This document shows, piece after piece, positions 1 to 12,304 of a stretch of DNA of 64,000 nucleotides. Location: the NCBI GenBank assembly GCA_022496185.1, contig WTXG01000006.1:744001-808000 (forward strand). The letters run 5' to 3'. Origin of the DNA: Multifurca ochricompacta. Lineage: Eukaryota > Basidiomycota > Agaricomycetes > Russulales > Russulaceae. The translations under genes and the position numbers were made by a program. The notes below the pieces were generated by a model. It did not search any database. It was not told where the DNA came from and worked only from the letters and a program-made list of their open reading frames with translations. Position 1 is the first letter of the stretch. The number at the start of each line of letters is the position of its first letter.

Positions 1-547
1 TTCTCCATGACGTCCGCTCAGGTACACGCCACCGCACTGTCGACTATTTCTAATTTCTATATTACATTACACAACCAACCAACCAACCAACACAATTCAT
101 AAATAATAATGTACCAACCACTTGCAGAATCGGTGAGACGTTCTTTTGATTCCGCTTCCGCAAAAAAAAAGAAAAGGTTCCAGCAGCTGAGCGCGTCAAG
201 GAGACAATCTCCAATCAGTACATTAGAGAGAATGTTGTGTTTGTGTGCGTGTGGCGAAGATGGTCACACTTCCGCATTTGGCATCAAGGCACATGTTATC
301 AATACAATATAATAATAATATCAATTTATTTATCAATAGCCGACGCTCGGTTCCGGGGAAGAAAAGAAGGGAAGAAAGTGTGAAACGATCGTACCTAAAA
401 GGGAAGTTGGATTACGGAGCGCAACTTGCCAACAACTGGGGGTCACACGGGTATTGAAGGACCGGACCGAAGAATTGACGCATTCGATGCCGATGCGATG
501 CGACGATTAGAAATCAATATGAAATCTATCAGATCCATCCTGAGACT

Positions 548-549
<2 letters not shown>

Positions 550-577
<28 letters not shown>
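550..577 (+). repeat. TTTTCG microsatellite
   Basis: About four and a half tandem copies of the hexamer TTTTCG are read directly from the sequence. Nothing suggests a function. Confidence 0.85.
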
Positions 578-578
<1 letters not shown>

Positions 579-1979
579 CAGGTTTGAGTTTGTGTTGCCC
601 ACATGGCTTGACGCAGGCGGCATATATAGACCTTACGTATAAGTGTAGTGGTGGCGCGCTACAGACTTGGAGGTTAGAGGATAGTTCGAGTGGTCAATGC
701 TAGCTTCAGATATGTCAATTTGCGTCCCCTTCTATCTTGGTAAGAGGGGACCTTGTTAGTCCCCCCGTACAAGAAGGTGGGAGGATGGATTTCCTAGGTA
801 AGAAGAGGGTGTCGACGGCTTAACTTTTTACCCGCGACGACGGCTTACAAAGTACAAGGTCCTGCTTCCATCGCTGTATGTTACAATTATGTGTTCGCAA
901 TGATGTGACCGTTGGTGGACACAAACAAGCAACAAAGATACAAAGATGCAAAGACACAAAGACACAAAGACGGACAATATGTGGAAATGGAAATGGGGGG
1001 TGGGGCTACCATGAATATTCTCCGACGCGGACATTCGAGTGTTTCTTGGATGCGTGTTAGGAGACAGAATTGATACAGATACAGGTTTGTAGGTGAAGGC
1101 TTAGGATGGTGCATATGACACGAAGAGGCCGACGCGCGGATACAGGGTGGATTCTGATCTTCTGTTGTAGATTGGAGGCTCAGTACCATGATGGCAACAA
1201 AGTTACAAGATATTGAAGATATTGTAATCGTAACCATAAGGGGGTCAGTTAGTCACAGCACAGCACATTAAAGTGAGCCGGTAGTTGGCCACAGCCATTG
1301 TGTACGTAAGGCGCCAAAAACAAAATTGGTTGGAAGTTGGAAAATTTGGTTGGATTCGAGAAGCAAGAAAGAAGAGAAGTAGACTAGTTGGGAATTGTAA
1401 GAAAGAGTGCACATGGGAAGGGTTCGTTCGTGGGGTTCGTGGGCAAGTTGACGACTAATGACCTGAAGCGAAATATTCTGATCTCAGTAATGTTGGATGT
1501 TGAGAGCGGAAGTGCCGACGAGTAGGTATGACGAACCGAACGAACCCATAAGAAAGCTTCTACTTCTCTTCTCTCTGTGGTGTGTGAGTGTATGAGTGTG
1601 TGAGTGTGAGAGTGAGAGAGTGAGAGAGTGTGAGTGTGAGTGTGAGAGAGCGTCTAATCGGTAAAGTTGAGATCTGAGTCTGAGATTTAGACTACTCAAT
1701 GGGGATGATTTCCTTTTTTAACTCACCCCACTCACCCACCCAACCAAACCAAGCACCCGTACCCGTACCCGTAGCCGTAGCCGTACCCGTAACCCGTACC
1801 CCGTCCTAACCCTCTCCCGTCCTCCCTCCCCTTCCCCATCCCCCTCCCCCTCCCACCGGAAACAAACCAATTAGTTTTTGACTGCGGAGAGATTCGGTTG
1901 CATGAGCATGAGTTTATTCTTACCTACATGAATTTGAGTAGTTAGAGACGACTAGTAGTAGACTGCTCTAACCCGTAGC

Positions 1980-2095
1980 AATCCCATCCCATCCCTTCCC
2001 TTCCCATCCTACCCCATCCCATCCTACCCCATCCATCCTTGTCCCTATCCATTATCCCATATCCCATATCCCATATCCCATATCCCTATTCCTAT
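1980..2095 (+). repeat. CCCATCC / CCCATAT tandem tract
   Basis: Degenerate CCCATCC units grade into four consecutive CCCATAT units. The tract lies 320-430 bases upstream of the regulator start codon and continues as CCTATTCC-like units. Confidence 0.75.
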
Positions 2096-2409
2096 TCCCG
2101 TATCCCCCGCATCTCTGCATACCTAATCATTATTATCATCAGCTCCCCGGTCGGTCGATCATTTTTTTGTCTTCGTTCAGTTCACGCCGCGGGCCCCGGT
2201 GAAAGTCCTGATCGTGACAAGCTCGGAGGTTCGGACTGAACTGACTGACCATTGTTGTGCACAGCGTTCCCCCGAACTCATCCTCCCTTTTTTTTTTTTT
2301 TCCTTCCTTCATATCATATTATTATTCAACGCTCACTTGGTATGTTCTTCGTCTCTTCTTCATCCTACTCTCACTCTCGTTCTTTTCTTTTACCTTCCAT
2401 CTTCTCCCC

Positions 2410-5400
2410 ATGTCCCATCACAACGAACGTCAGCCATATCCTATCATCAAGTCTGAATCTCCCCCCCTTCAGTCTATCCCCATCTCCTCCACAGGTCAAT
2501 CTCATTCTCACTACGCAGACATTGGTCCACGCTATCGTTTCGGCGCCAGTGATCACAATCTTCTGCCTCCTTTCAGCTTTATGTCTCAGCCCAGGTCATC
2601 TTCCTCCACTTGGCATACCATCTCCATTTCTCCTACAAATCCCTTCTCCAGCTCCTTCAATTCTCAATCCCACTCTGCTTTACCCCCATTCGACGATTCG
2701 ACCGCACTTACCTTGACAGATGAATATGATGATGGTGATGACCTTGGTCAATTGCCCTCAAGGTCTGCCTCAGTTGCCGACATATTTCATGACCCCTCAA
2801 GCTCATCGTCCAAAATATTCGACAAGGCCGTTCGTAGGAGAAGTAGTAAAGGTGCGTTGGTTGCCTTGGCCCTTCCCTGCATAATTGACATGTACGATTC
2901 ATTCGTGTAGCTTGCGACCAGTGTCGCAAGTCCAAGTGCAAGTGTGAGAGGTCATCTGGAAATGAACCATGCAAGGCTTGCATCATGTTAGGAACACGTA
3001 AGTATTCGGTCATCCAACCTGCTCACTACCTTCTTCAACTTCTCCTCATGAGTCCTTGTTCTCTCTGACGGTCGTCACACATCTCACCCTCCTAAGCCCC
3101 TCGTTCCTCTCGTTAAATTCTGTATTCTTTGCGTCTATTTGGATCACAACCCCACGATGTCCTATTTTTTTTTTTTGTCGTATTCGTTTATCGTCCTCAG
3201 GACTGACAAATTTCTACTTGAAGATTGCACGTTTCTTGGCCCATCCCGAAAGCGTGGCCCTCCAAAAGGGTACATTGACGCGATAGAAGCGCGTTTACAC
3301 CAAACGGAGGCCCTCGTTGGCATCATGCTCGCTGCCAATGACTCGCGTGCGAAAAGTCTGTTGGACGACCTGTCTCAGGTACCGTATCCTCTCTTCGCGA
3401 TCACGAGTTCCGTACTCTGATCTTGCCACAATTCTTCTCCCGCCGTTCTAGGACCCGCTCGCCTACGAGATAATTCAACGCGTTGATAACTCCCCATATG
3501 GTGTGAAAGGTCAGGATCGGGCAGCCAAGTTGTCCACCACCTCCAAGACACGGCCTCACCCACCAGGAGTGAAGGTCAAGTCAGACTCTCCGAACCTGTC
3601 CATCCATACCACACAGTCCGTCTATTTTCCCTTTCCTTCGCCATACCTACCTTGTTTCGTCTCACCTTCTCTTCTTCTTCACCAGTCCGTCAATCGAATG
3701 GCAGGAAAGCCTCATCGACCGCCTATCCTCCCTTGCATCGTCTCGTGGGCAGACCACTCGATCACCAGACCGTACCTCTCCACAGCCCTCCTTCAGTACC
3801 CGCCGCCCAACTTTATCTCTTACTATAGGGCATCTGAGATCGCCAGATAGCAGCGAGCCCCCCCGCTCTCGCCAGCGGCGGATAAGCTCTCAGTCTCCTT
3901 CGGATTCTTTCCAATCTCTGCGCTCTTCTCCAGCAGGTGCTGGCGCGAGCAGTGTCGCTCTGGGGAGTGACGCTATGGACGAGCATGAAAAACATCGCAG
4001 TGCTGAAGAAGATGCACTTGTAAGCGAGATCGGTCAGCTCAGTTTGAATGAAGAGAGGGAGGTAAGATACCACGGTCAAGCGAGTGGCTTGCACCTACTA
4101 GACGTTAAGGCGCGAGTCGATGGACGCAACGAGGGAGGGATATGGTGAGTTGCTGAGTGATCTTTTTGATTATCATCCAGCATCGGAACAATTTGTTGAG
4201 GATTCAGCTGATAATACGGGCTCTCTCAGGCGTTTTCCAAAAGCCCGCGTTTGGCCACCTCTTCCACAGTCAGAGTACAATGCTCAGTCACGTGACAGAG
4301 GAGAATCCGTTAATTTACCAGATGCCGCTACTCAGGAGGAGCTGTTAGAGATCTACTTTGCATATGTTCACCCTGCGTTACCCATTCTCCACAAACAGAG
4401 CTTCCTGGAGGAGTTGCGTAACGGGTGCGCCTTCTAAACGTTTTCACTCCACCCATCCGTCTCCCTCATCCGGCTACTCATAGGCACATTTCTTGCCAAT
4501 CCGGCAGCAGCAATTTTGATACCTCTTCCTCCTCGCAATTCGGTCGGAGGCGGGCGCACATATCTCCATTGCTCTTACTTGCCATGTTTTCCGTTGCGGC
4601 CAGGTATACGCTGACCCAAGATGGCAATAGACCACCAACGGAAAGCGCGATGTGGTCCGAAGGTGATGTGTATCTGGCCGAGGCTAAACGACTTCTCGAT
4701 TCGTCCTATTCCTCCTCTCGTTCTGCCACTTGCCAGGCGTTGCTTCTCATGGGATATCGCGAGATTGGAATCGGTGCGATGGCACAAGCATGGCTCTATG
4801 TCGGCATGGCCATTCGCATGGCTCAGGACCTTGGCATTCACAAGAGCGCGGATCGATGGATGCATGACGGAACATCGCTGTTTAGTCCAGTTGAGTTACA
4901 GGAGCGCCGCAGGATCTGGTATGCTTGCGTGATCATGGACAAGTATGTCTCGTCGTACATAGGACGTCCATTGGCCATCCGCGAACAAGACTTCGATACT
5001 GAACTCCCAAGTCTCGGTGAGGTACGTCTCTTTGCCTCTCACACTAGATTGGTTCATCCCTGAAACCTTTTTTTCCTGGTAGTCCGAGGAGATGGAAGAA
5101 TGGAAACCCACAAAGCGTGATCGCGAGACGCACAATTATGCGCCCTTTCCCATATACACCCTCTCATGCTTCAATGCTTCCGCTTCGCTTTGTACGCTTG
5201 TGGTTCCTTCACTCAAGTTTTATTATTATTGTTTTTTCTAAAAAAAAAAAAACTTTCATTCGCCTTTAACAGCCAACATTTTCGGTGAAGTTGTCCAAAA
5301 TATTTATGCCGTTCGTCCTGGCCAGGGCCGCCATTCCGAGTCGTTACGCCTTGGGGCGTTATTGGACAAGTGGCTTCTGGATCTACCTGAGCACTTGAGG

Positions 5401-6639
5401 TTTGATCCCAGCAACTGGAAAAAGCCGCACCCCCCGTCCCCTTATGTTCTCACGTTGCATATGCAGTATTGGTGTGTGGTCCTCCTATTGCACCGCCCTT
5501 TGTGAGTATTCTTTTTTTTTTTTTTTTCTTTCCAGTCACAAATCTAAATCTCAATTGTGTAATGATGATGTGCAGTATGCGATATGCGTATGAGATCCGA
5601 ACGCAAGGGTGAGTGGTTCAATTCGTTATCTGGTTGACTGTCTGACAATGTTCACGGAAGGTTGGACGACCCTGGCGATCCAGAGCTTCGAGTGATTTCG
5701 CAAAAGAACCACGACCTCTGCGTTCGTGCTGCCAACCATATTACATCCACCATCGTGGCATTCAAGGAACACTTTTGCGTGAGGCGTGCACCTGTGTTCC
5801 TTTCGTACTACGTTTTCACTGCGGGCATCATGCACGTTACTACTCGTGGGTTTACTGATCAGCCAGCATCTGAGTTTAATGCTCACATACATTCTCGTAG
5901 TTAACGCGTACCCGAATGATCCACAGGCGCGCAGTGGGCTCGTGTCGTGCATGGACGTGCTTCAGCGCATGTCAGTTGCCTGGCCTAGCGCTGGACGGGC
6001 TTGGGAGCTTCTCTATGGCTCCAAGGCAAACTCCCAGACTTCTATCTGCTCCCCATCGATGGCGGAGGCGATCAGGACGCAGAAGCGGAGGGCGGATCAT
6101 TTCCTTGATGATGAGCCACCACTCTACCGAGTTGAGCTGCAACCAACGACTCAAAGGGGACGGTCGGATGCCGTGAACGGTCAGCCGCATCAGCAGCACG
6201 AATCCACTTTGGGCAGCTCCCAAAATTTCTACCCGTTATATGATCGCTGGCCAGGAGAAGGCAACCCCAACGCCTCCCCTGGAAACTTGTCGACGTCTGT
6301 GTTACCCCAACAATACAGCACGGGCTTTGTTGACAGGGGAGTCGTCCGCGGTTCAAACGCTAGTCCGACGGACGGAGTCGGTGTTAGCTCTCAGCAAGAC
6401 TCGCCAGTCGGCTACCCACGCTATTGGAGTGATTACTCGGCTCTAAACCAGCTGAGCGCACCATTTACTAACTCAATCGAGCATGAAGGTCAGCATAATC
6501 AGCAGCCCCATTCGCATGTGTATCCAATATCGGGTCAATACTCACTTTATGGTGAGCAGCCCCATCCCTCGTTTTGGTTTGCTCAACTGACATCATGCGC
6601 TTGTACACCTAAGATAATCTCTCATCGTCGGATGTCTAA
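2410..6639 (+). CDS. XlnR/Xyr1-like Zn2Cys6 transcription factor
   Basis: Fungal-specific nuclear regulator with a Zn2Cys6 DNA-binding domain followed by a fungal_trans (middle homology) domain. Proposed exons: 2410-2851, 2911-2997, 3224-3378, 3452-3615, 3686-4144, 4230-4424, 4484-5021, 5083-5191, 5273-5501, 5576-5608, 5661-5845, 5901-6551 and 6614-6639. All phases agree and give about 1090 aa. Exons 1-3 encode CDQCRKSKCKC...CKAC...C, the six-cysteine cluster, then a basic linker with GPSRKRGPPKGYI and a short coiled segment. Exons 5-6 hold the YHGQASGLHLL and GGIW/RFPKARVWPPLP signatures of the XlnR-like family; exons 7-9 hold the helical fungal_trans core (LLLLAMFSVAARY; RRRIWYACVIMDKY; YIGRPLAI). 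The tail is Ser/Gln/Pro rich. Relatives regulate plant cell-wall degradation or sugar use, but this one's target is unknown. The donor of intron 4 (3616) is the least certain junction. Confidence 0.85.
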
Positions 6640-7930
6640 AAAGAAAAGAAAAACAATGCCTGGATCATGTCGACCTTTCGTACTCTGAAGTCCATCCGTC
6701 CGCTCGATCGGTGATACTTTCTTCAAAAGGACAGGACAGGCATCCCGGTCAGCGTCGCGCCATCCCTTCGCTGTGCAACATGATGTTGCTATAGGATGAA
6801 GCTGGGCAACCTCAGGCCCATTGCTATCGTGAACCTCTGTCATTGCTGGCGGCTCTATTAAGTTAGTTTATGTATTTTTACAAAAATCGGTACTCTACAG
6901 GTCATCTTAATGGATGGATTTGGGTTTTTCATCTTTACCTCCCACCAGTAGTTGTTGGTGCGATGTGTGTGAGTGTCGTCCCAAGGTAAAGATGTTGATG
7001 AGATCTAAAGAAAAGTAGAGAATATTAGTGTGGCACTTCAAAAACATGACGGGACGCAGATGTGATGATTCGCTTAAAAACTTTCGAGGAGGTAGCACAA
7101 ATAAGAGGTTTTACTGCTGAGGGGAAAAGGGTTGCAGGATGCTGATTGGGGGTTTAAATACGTGGCGGAGAGGCACGAGTGCGATAAACGTTGTCTTAGT
7201 TTAGCTCGGTGCCAGGTAAAGGGTCACTGTTTTTGAACATGCTGTCGTGTTTGTTTGACATGGTGCTAGACGTCGGCTTTATGGTCTTCTGGACTAGGCG
7301 TCGGGTGTTGGCCGGCTTGAAGCATGAAATAGTGGGCTTGATGTGTAGCGCATGTGCCTTCCTTACACCGCAAACGTGGTGATTATGTCTTGGGAAACGG
7401 AAGTCACGTTAGGGGTTGATTGCGTGCGTGGTGTCCATGGAACCCTAGAACATCCCCAGTTGTGTGGTGCCCCCATCCACCCACCACGCAGTATGCCGAG
7501 AAAACAATGCCTTGTTTGGTCGAACCACGGGGAGTGAGGGGGCTAGCGAGCACGCCGCCACCACCACCACCACAACAACAGCAACAACAACAACAGCAAC
7601 ACGATAGCATCAATACTATGTCTGGATCAGGAGTATGAATGCTGTGTTCTGGAGAAACGTTTTAGCACCCAGAATTTGGAATAAAAAAAGAGCTCACACC
7701 AAGCCACTATTGATAGTGGCGATTGCCGGGCCATAAGGATTGGGTGCTTGTGATTGTTCCCCACTACACCCACCGGTGCAGGAGCAGGGTTGTCCAGGGT
7801 CAAGTTTCTGGATTTCGCTATGGCACTGATTTTTGAGCGTAGGGAGCCGCCGTCCGTCGAATTAGACCCCCGGTCGTTTGCCGCCGCTAGATAGTTAAGA
7901 TCTGAATATTTTTTTCCAAGCCATCATGTG
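6640..7930. other. Intergenic stretch after the regulator gene
   Basis: No supported gene. A CCACCA/CAACAG trinucleotide tract lies near 7556-7601 and makes spurious Gln or Gly/Cys runs in overlapping frames. The first 200 bases probably contain the regulator's 3' UTR and polyadenylation site; no clear signal was identified. Confidence 0.5.
7556..7601 (+). repeat. CCA/CAA/CAG trinucleotide tract
   Basis: About 15 triplets, first CCA then CAA and CAG. It lies outside any convincing gene, so the polyglutamine it could encode is probably not made. Confidence 0.7.
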
Positions 7931-7949
7931 CATCAGGAAAATGACATTT
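7931..7949 (+). repeat. Left terminal inverted repeat of the 2.3-kb element
   Basis: The sequence CATCAGGAAAATGACATTT pairs perfectly with its reverse complement at 10204-10222. Confidence 0.8.
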
Positions 7950-9059
7950 TGCTGGATTGGCTAGTGCTAGCCATTCCAGCCAATCCAGCAATCTGGATTC
8001 TCTGTTAGCTCTAGCAGGCTTGTCTGGATGCTTAGAGCCACTTTTCAAATGTAGAGCTACTTTTCAGAAGTAGAGCTACTTCTCTTACCTTTCATTCAAA
8101 TCTAGAGCTACTTCTCTTACCTTTTCTGGATTCACTTTTATTTTTTCTTACTCCGATTTTCACATTAAAATATAAATCTATTATAATATTTATACTAATA
8201 CAAATTAGACTAAAGGGGACATATACAACCGGGGTCCTGGGAGTTGTGGAAACACAGAGTCGTGGAAATGCCAAAGTGAAAAAAAAAAGATATTAGCTCC
8301 CAGCAGATCAGATGAACACAGAAGACTTACTAATGTTGTGTCCATCGCAAGTGTTTCACCAAACAGCATTTAAAAGATGACAGCTTCTGGTCTGATATAA
8401 GTGACCAAAGTAGAAGGGCCTAGCAACAAAAGGGCACGCACAGAGAGAATGAACAGCACACCATAGCCCAAAGAGAACATCAGGATGGGCTCAAAAACAC
8501 CATCTTCCTGGGAAAATGGTAATGAGAGTAAGAGAGAGCAACTCAAGAATGAAATAGGAAGGGCGTACCAAGTGTGACAAGTCAACAACTGCTCACAGGC
8601 AAGAGAACACCAAACACACTGCATACAAGTATGACAATGTTGCTGGAAAGATGAAATAGTAGAGCCTCACCTCTCTTCATGACACCCACATGGTCAACTT
8701 GACTAAGTTCAAAGTTAAAAAGTTGTCAGCGATAGAAGGAAAAAAGAGCTTATATTTACCTTTCTGCATCTAGCCCTCAATAAAGAGAAAAGATCCTGTC
8801 ATAGAAGGATGTGACATGGTGAGCATGAGTAACTTGGCCGCAAAAGAGAGAGATGGAGGAAGAGGGAGAGGGAGATTGTGAGAGGGAAAAGGAGAAAGAT
8901 AAATGTGAAGACGATGCGGGGAAGACAGCTTTGTGTGGAGTGAGAATTGTGCGTGCGGCGTGGAAAATGTAGTTCCCACACTCACACTCAATGGCAAACC
9001 AAACCAAAGAGCGCGTTGAGTGCAGATAAGGTGAACTATATAATAAAATAAAAATTATT

Positions 9060-9345
9060 ATTATTATCTTTTATTTGCGCAGCAGATAAGATAAAGTAAT
9101 GTTAATGTTGTCAAAACTGAAGTGAACGCTTACAGAAAATAGTCCTTTAAAACCAAAAAAAGAGTGTGAAATAAAGAGAGAAAAAATAATACTATTTACT
9201 TGTGACAAGATTTGAAGGAACATGTTGTGCATGCAGTGTGTAATAATTGTCTCTGAATCAGTTATCTGACTCACTGACTCACTTTGAATGATCTAATTGC
9301 TAATTGAGCCTGGTTGTCCAGTCCCACCAATACGGTAGCTACTGG
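9060..9345. repeat. Dispersed repeat, copy 1
   Basis: Shares diverged stretches with 31780-32080, including AAAACTGAAGTGAACGCTTA, a TGTGACAAGA...GAAGGAA...TGTTGTG block and a GTCTCTGAATCA...TATCTGAC block, in the same order. The two copies belong to one interspersed family of unknown type, non-coding as far as I can see. Confidence 0.6.
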
Positions 9346-9560
9346 CCTGTCTCAATAAATTGTGGCCATTCAGACTGTTGCGCACAGTAGTCTGTCTTAT
9401 TAGAATATGCGTATTGGAAGTATGATAGTTAGTCCGGCCCGGCATCTCTGGTATTGATTCATGCTGCATGCACGCTGCTATTCCCAGATGGGTCTAATCA
9501 TCCCTTTGGACGGCACATACTAAGAAGCATGAGGTCCCTTTCACATGTTGCACCTGCTCC

Positions 9561-9872
9561 ACTGCCATGTGCCTCGCCACAGGCCATGCCTTTCTTGCTG
9601 AATACCAGGAGCGCTTTCACCCCTCCCTCCCAGTCTCCTCTCGCACCTGCCCCTGCGACGACACTTCCTTGGCGACATTTGTGCATGTCCTCCTTGAATG
9701 CCCCCTGTACATTCAAGCTCGGGTGTATTGGATGCTTACCTTTCAGGACCTGGGCAACCTTACTCAAGTCTTCAACCATCGTGGACATGTTGGCAACCTG
9801 CTGGAGTTCCTCCAGGACACGCGGGCCTTCCCCAAGCCCATTACCTCCCTTTGCCCTCGCGAGCCAGCCTGA
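9561..9872 (+). pseudogene. LINE-type RNase H / C-terminal fragment
   Basis: The frame opening near 9567 contains TGHAFLAEYQERF and then CPCDDTSL...H..LECP. This resembles the end of the RNase H region and the CPC...H...CP motif that close many non-LTR retrotransposon polyproteins in agaricomycetes. Only about 100 aa remain, there is no reverse transcriptase upstream, and it lies inside the 7931-10222 element. It is a decayed fragment rather than a working gene. The family assignment rests on motif memory only. Confidence 0.5.
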
Positions 9873-10203
9873 TTTGGGGGGAATTTGGTGACCAGTAAGT
9901 TCCTTTTTCTCTCTGGCTTTGGTGAACAGCCTCTGTTTTTCCCTGTGGCCTCTCTACTTTAGAAAACTACTTCGGTTTTTCCTTATGGGTTTTCCACCAT
10001 GACTTTGTGTCGACTCCCCATTGTTTTAGTAATTAGTAGCTACATTGTACCCTGATGTGGCTGCACAATTGGGCACTGTCCCGCAAGCGCGTAATAGAAT
10101 TGATTCAAATAAATTTAAAAAAGCGCTGCTATTCCCACATATAGTAAACACAATCTGGCGCCCTAGCCATTCCAGCCATTCTAGTCATTCTAGTCGTTCT
10201 AGC

Positions 10204-10222
10204 AAATGTCATTTTCCTGATG
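10204..10222 (-). repeat. Right terminal inverted repeat of the 2.3-kb element
   Basis: Exact reverse complement of 7931-7949. It is preceded on the inner side by degenerate CATTCCAG/CATTCTAG decamers (about 10165-10203). Confidence 0.8.
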
Positions 10223-11441
10223 TGAGACAGACACCAAGACTTGCTTCATCCGTGGAGGCCGCGATCCGTGACGCAGTTGACGTTTACGTAGAGAACAGGT
10301 GGCATTAGGCAAACGCTCGCTCCTCGAAGAAAATTAGAGCTGTGTGATACAACGTAGACACTGCATTTGAAAAAAGTTGAGCTGCCTGCTCTACTTGTAA
10401 TGGTGATTAATAGGAAGAGACATGGTTCCAGTTCCAGGAATCTGGCTCTGACCGTAATTAAAAGCGATGGAGACGCTGCGCTCAGAAGAACTGCATGACC
10501 TCAAGCTCAAGGTACTAAGGATCGGGTCGGTGTAAGAGTGCTCATACTCTTGCGATTGCGAAAGAGGGAAGAGGCAATCACACAAGAGAGATAAAAATCG
10601 TAGTTAAGAGTGATGAGTGATAATACAAATGAGCGCTTCCAGCTGGACAGAATGGCAGTTGCGCTTGCCATCCCGTAACTGTTGGTACCGTTCTGCATGA
10701 TTTGATAAACAAAGAGGTCAGGGGTTCCAATGAAAAGAATCTTGGGGTTCTGACAGCAATTCTGTATGCAGGACAGAATAAAGAAAGAGAGAGAAACAAA
10801 GTGAATTATGCGAGTACCGAAGCTACTGGTTTACAGAAGAGTTCAAGACTGAGGTCTTTGGGCTCTGTGTGGCTATTCTTAAATAAAAAAATTCCTAGCT
10901 ATGACGTCTCCTACTCTGGAATACTCTGGAATCCTGTCGAAGGTGACGTCGTTGTACGAGACTTGGGCGTTGAGGACGCTGCCGACGTTGCGAGAAGGTC
11001 AAGACAGTGAGAAAAAGAAAAGATACCTGAATCACGTGATCGTTGGGTGAGGGGTGTACCGTTGAGTAGGGTAGTTGGGTAGATTGGGATCATCTTGCGT
11101 CAGTGTCACTAGGAAGTGTACCAGTACGTAATGGATGAAGTCTGATTACAGGACTGTGGAACGAGAAGGTTCCTGCTCAGTCAAACCGCAACTCATCTTC
11201 AGTTAGCTAATCAGGGAGCAGTCAGTGTGTGCTAAACGATGTAAGGTCTGAGCAAGAAAAAAGCATGGAGCGATTCTCGTTGCCCAGGTCACCCTGAGGC
11301 ATACAAACTTGCAATTATAAAAGTGTACAACAGAACAATTCAACGAGAACGATTACATGGCACACAAGACAATCAAGGTTCTCCGCGCATTATCTGACAC
11401 GTCCCTTTTAGTCACACGGGCTTCAGCTAGCGTACTTCGCC
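10223..11441. other. Intergenic stretch, no supported gene
   Basis: Several 60-100 codon open frames occur on both strands but none has recognisable motifs or convincing splice structure. A minus-strand peptide around 10890-11000 containing VLNAQVSYNDVTFDRIPEY reads like real protein, but it is isolated and could be an exon remnant. Confidence 0.4.
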
Positions 11442-12304
11442 TCACCGTTTGTAAGGACGTTCGTGAAGGACAGGTTCGGTCTTGGCTGTGAGACCGTCTT
11501 TTACCCCTCGTCCGACCGAAACACCCGAATCTTCCGAGGCGTATGGGTCCTCATCAGCCAGGGTTGGACGGGCCGATGACGGAAAAAATAGGTATGCGAC
11601 TTCCTGAGACCAAGGGCGGAAGCCATTACGCCCAAAGCGACGGAGGATAAAAACAAGGCGCCCGGAGAGATAGGCGGATAATGCAAAGGCGGTCAAGAAT
11701 CCGGAGAGAAGGAAAGTGGAACCGAGAAAAACGAGGAGGATACCGCCTGACTAGACATGGAGAATGCGATGAATGTATCAATGAAATGTTAACTTACCTA
11801 AGAAAAGGAATACACCAGTCGAGAATGCCAAGGCGAGACAAAGGGCGAGTGTCAATGCAGTTGAAAGCGTGGCAACCAATATGATGCTTAGAAGCATATA
11901 TGAGAGTGACGCAGCATAAAATGGGGGCGAGTACGACCACATACAAGAACGCAAGGACAGGAAAGAGGCTGAGGGCAACAAAGGTGGAGAAAAAGACCTA
12001 TGTATCATAGCAGAGATGGGATCATATTAGGCCTGGCGTAATGAGGGCAAAGTAGTTGGAGGGGGGGGACTCACGAAAGGAATCGGATACGAGAAAAATG
12101 ATGCCTTTAGGAGTTCGACGATAGGAATAACGTAATTCTTTTCAAAACTAAGGAAGAAAGTTTGGGTTCAGGTGGGATGAAGGTACGTGGTAAAGTTAGG
12201 GAGGTGTACCTTGCAAAGGCCTGCTGTACAGTTGTGACGCTGTTATCAAAGTAAAGGGAAAGGGTATCTTGAGGGGTCTTTGATTCCCCAACTTGAGCCC
12301 CCAT
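11442..12304 (-). CDS. Promethin/LDAF1-like lipid-droplet membrane protein (putative)
   Basis: Proposed exons, read on the minus strand: 12304-12210, 12147-12075, 11997-11945, 11886-11798 and 11746-11442. Phases close to about 204 aa. Intron 3 (11944-11887) is 58 nt with a consensus GTATGT donor, and removing it joins two hydrophobic frames. Residues about 55-140 form a nearly continuous hydrophobic block of about four membrane segments (FFSTFVALSLFPVLAFF... GGILLVFLGSTFLLSGF), flanked by a polar N-terminus with FEKNYVIPIVELLK and a charged C-terminus. This size and hairpin-rich core fit promethin-family proteins, which partner seipin at ER sites of lipid-droplet formation. The name is an inference from architecture. 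Starts 233 bp from RPC6, in the opposite direction. Confidence 0.55.

Larger units (their letters stand above)
1..2409. other. Gene-free leader rich in simple repeats
   Basis: No reading frame here looks like a conserved protein. The stretch is a mosaic of simple-sequence tracts: TTTTCG units near 550-577, AAAGACAC-type units near 945-975, GTGTGAGA/GAGTGAGA units near 1580-1650, CCGTAC/CCGTAG units near 1757-1800, and CCCATCC then CCCATAT units from about 1980 to 2095. The last 400 bases are pyrimidine rich and run into a T tract (about 2288-2302) just ahead of the regulator gene at 2410, so they probably hold its promoter and 5' UTR. That role is inferred from position only. Confidence 0.6.
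7931..10222. mobile_element. 2.3-kb element with perfect 19-bp terminal inverted repeats
   Basis: The left end reads CATCAGGAAAATGACATTT (7931-7949). The right end (10204-10222) is its exact reverse complement, and similarity continues a few bases inward (GCTGGATT versus GCTAGAAC). TG lies on both outer sides, so any target duplication is short or decayed. Inside are a 12-bp hairpin (7951-7962 with 7978-7989), a TAGAGCTACTTCTCTTACC direct repeat (about 8070-8120), a dispersed repeat (about 9060-9345) and a fragment resembling the RNase H end of a LINE (about 9561-9872). No transposase is visible. It could be a non-autonomous DNA transposon that has collected other repeats, or two facing copies of a smaller repeat. 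Confidence 0.55.

Noticed and set aside
1740..1860. Possible telomere-like CCCGTA/CCCTAA tract
   Set aside because: Units are irregular CCGTAC/CCGTAG/CCCTCCC; true TTAGGG arrays are absent and genes lie on the right side only by chance of window choice.
2199..2716. Overlapping Ser/Phe-rich frames upstream of 2410
   Set aside because: They are shadows of the pyrimidine-rich 5' region; only the frame beginning at 2410 splices into the zinc-cluster exon.
7404..7638. Polyglutamine frame (+) and polycysteine/glycine frame (-) across the trinucleotide tract
   Set aside because: Both arise from the simple repeat at 7556-7601, lack any conserved neighbour sequence and have no splice context.
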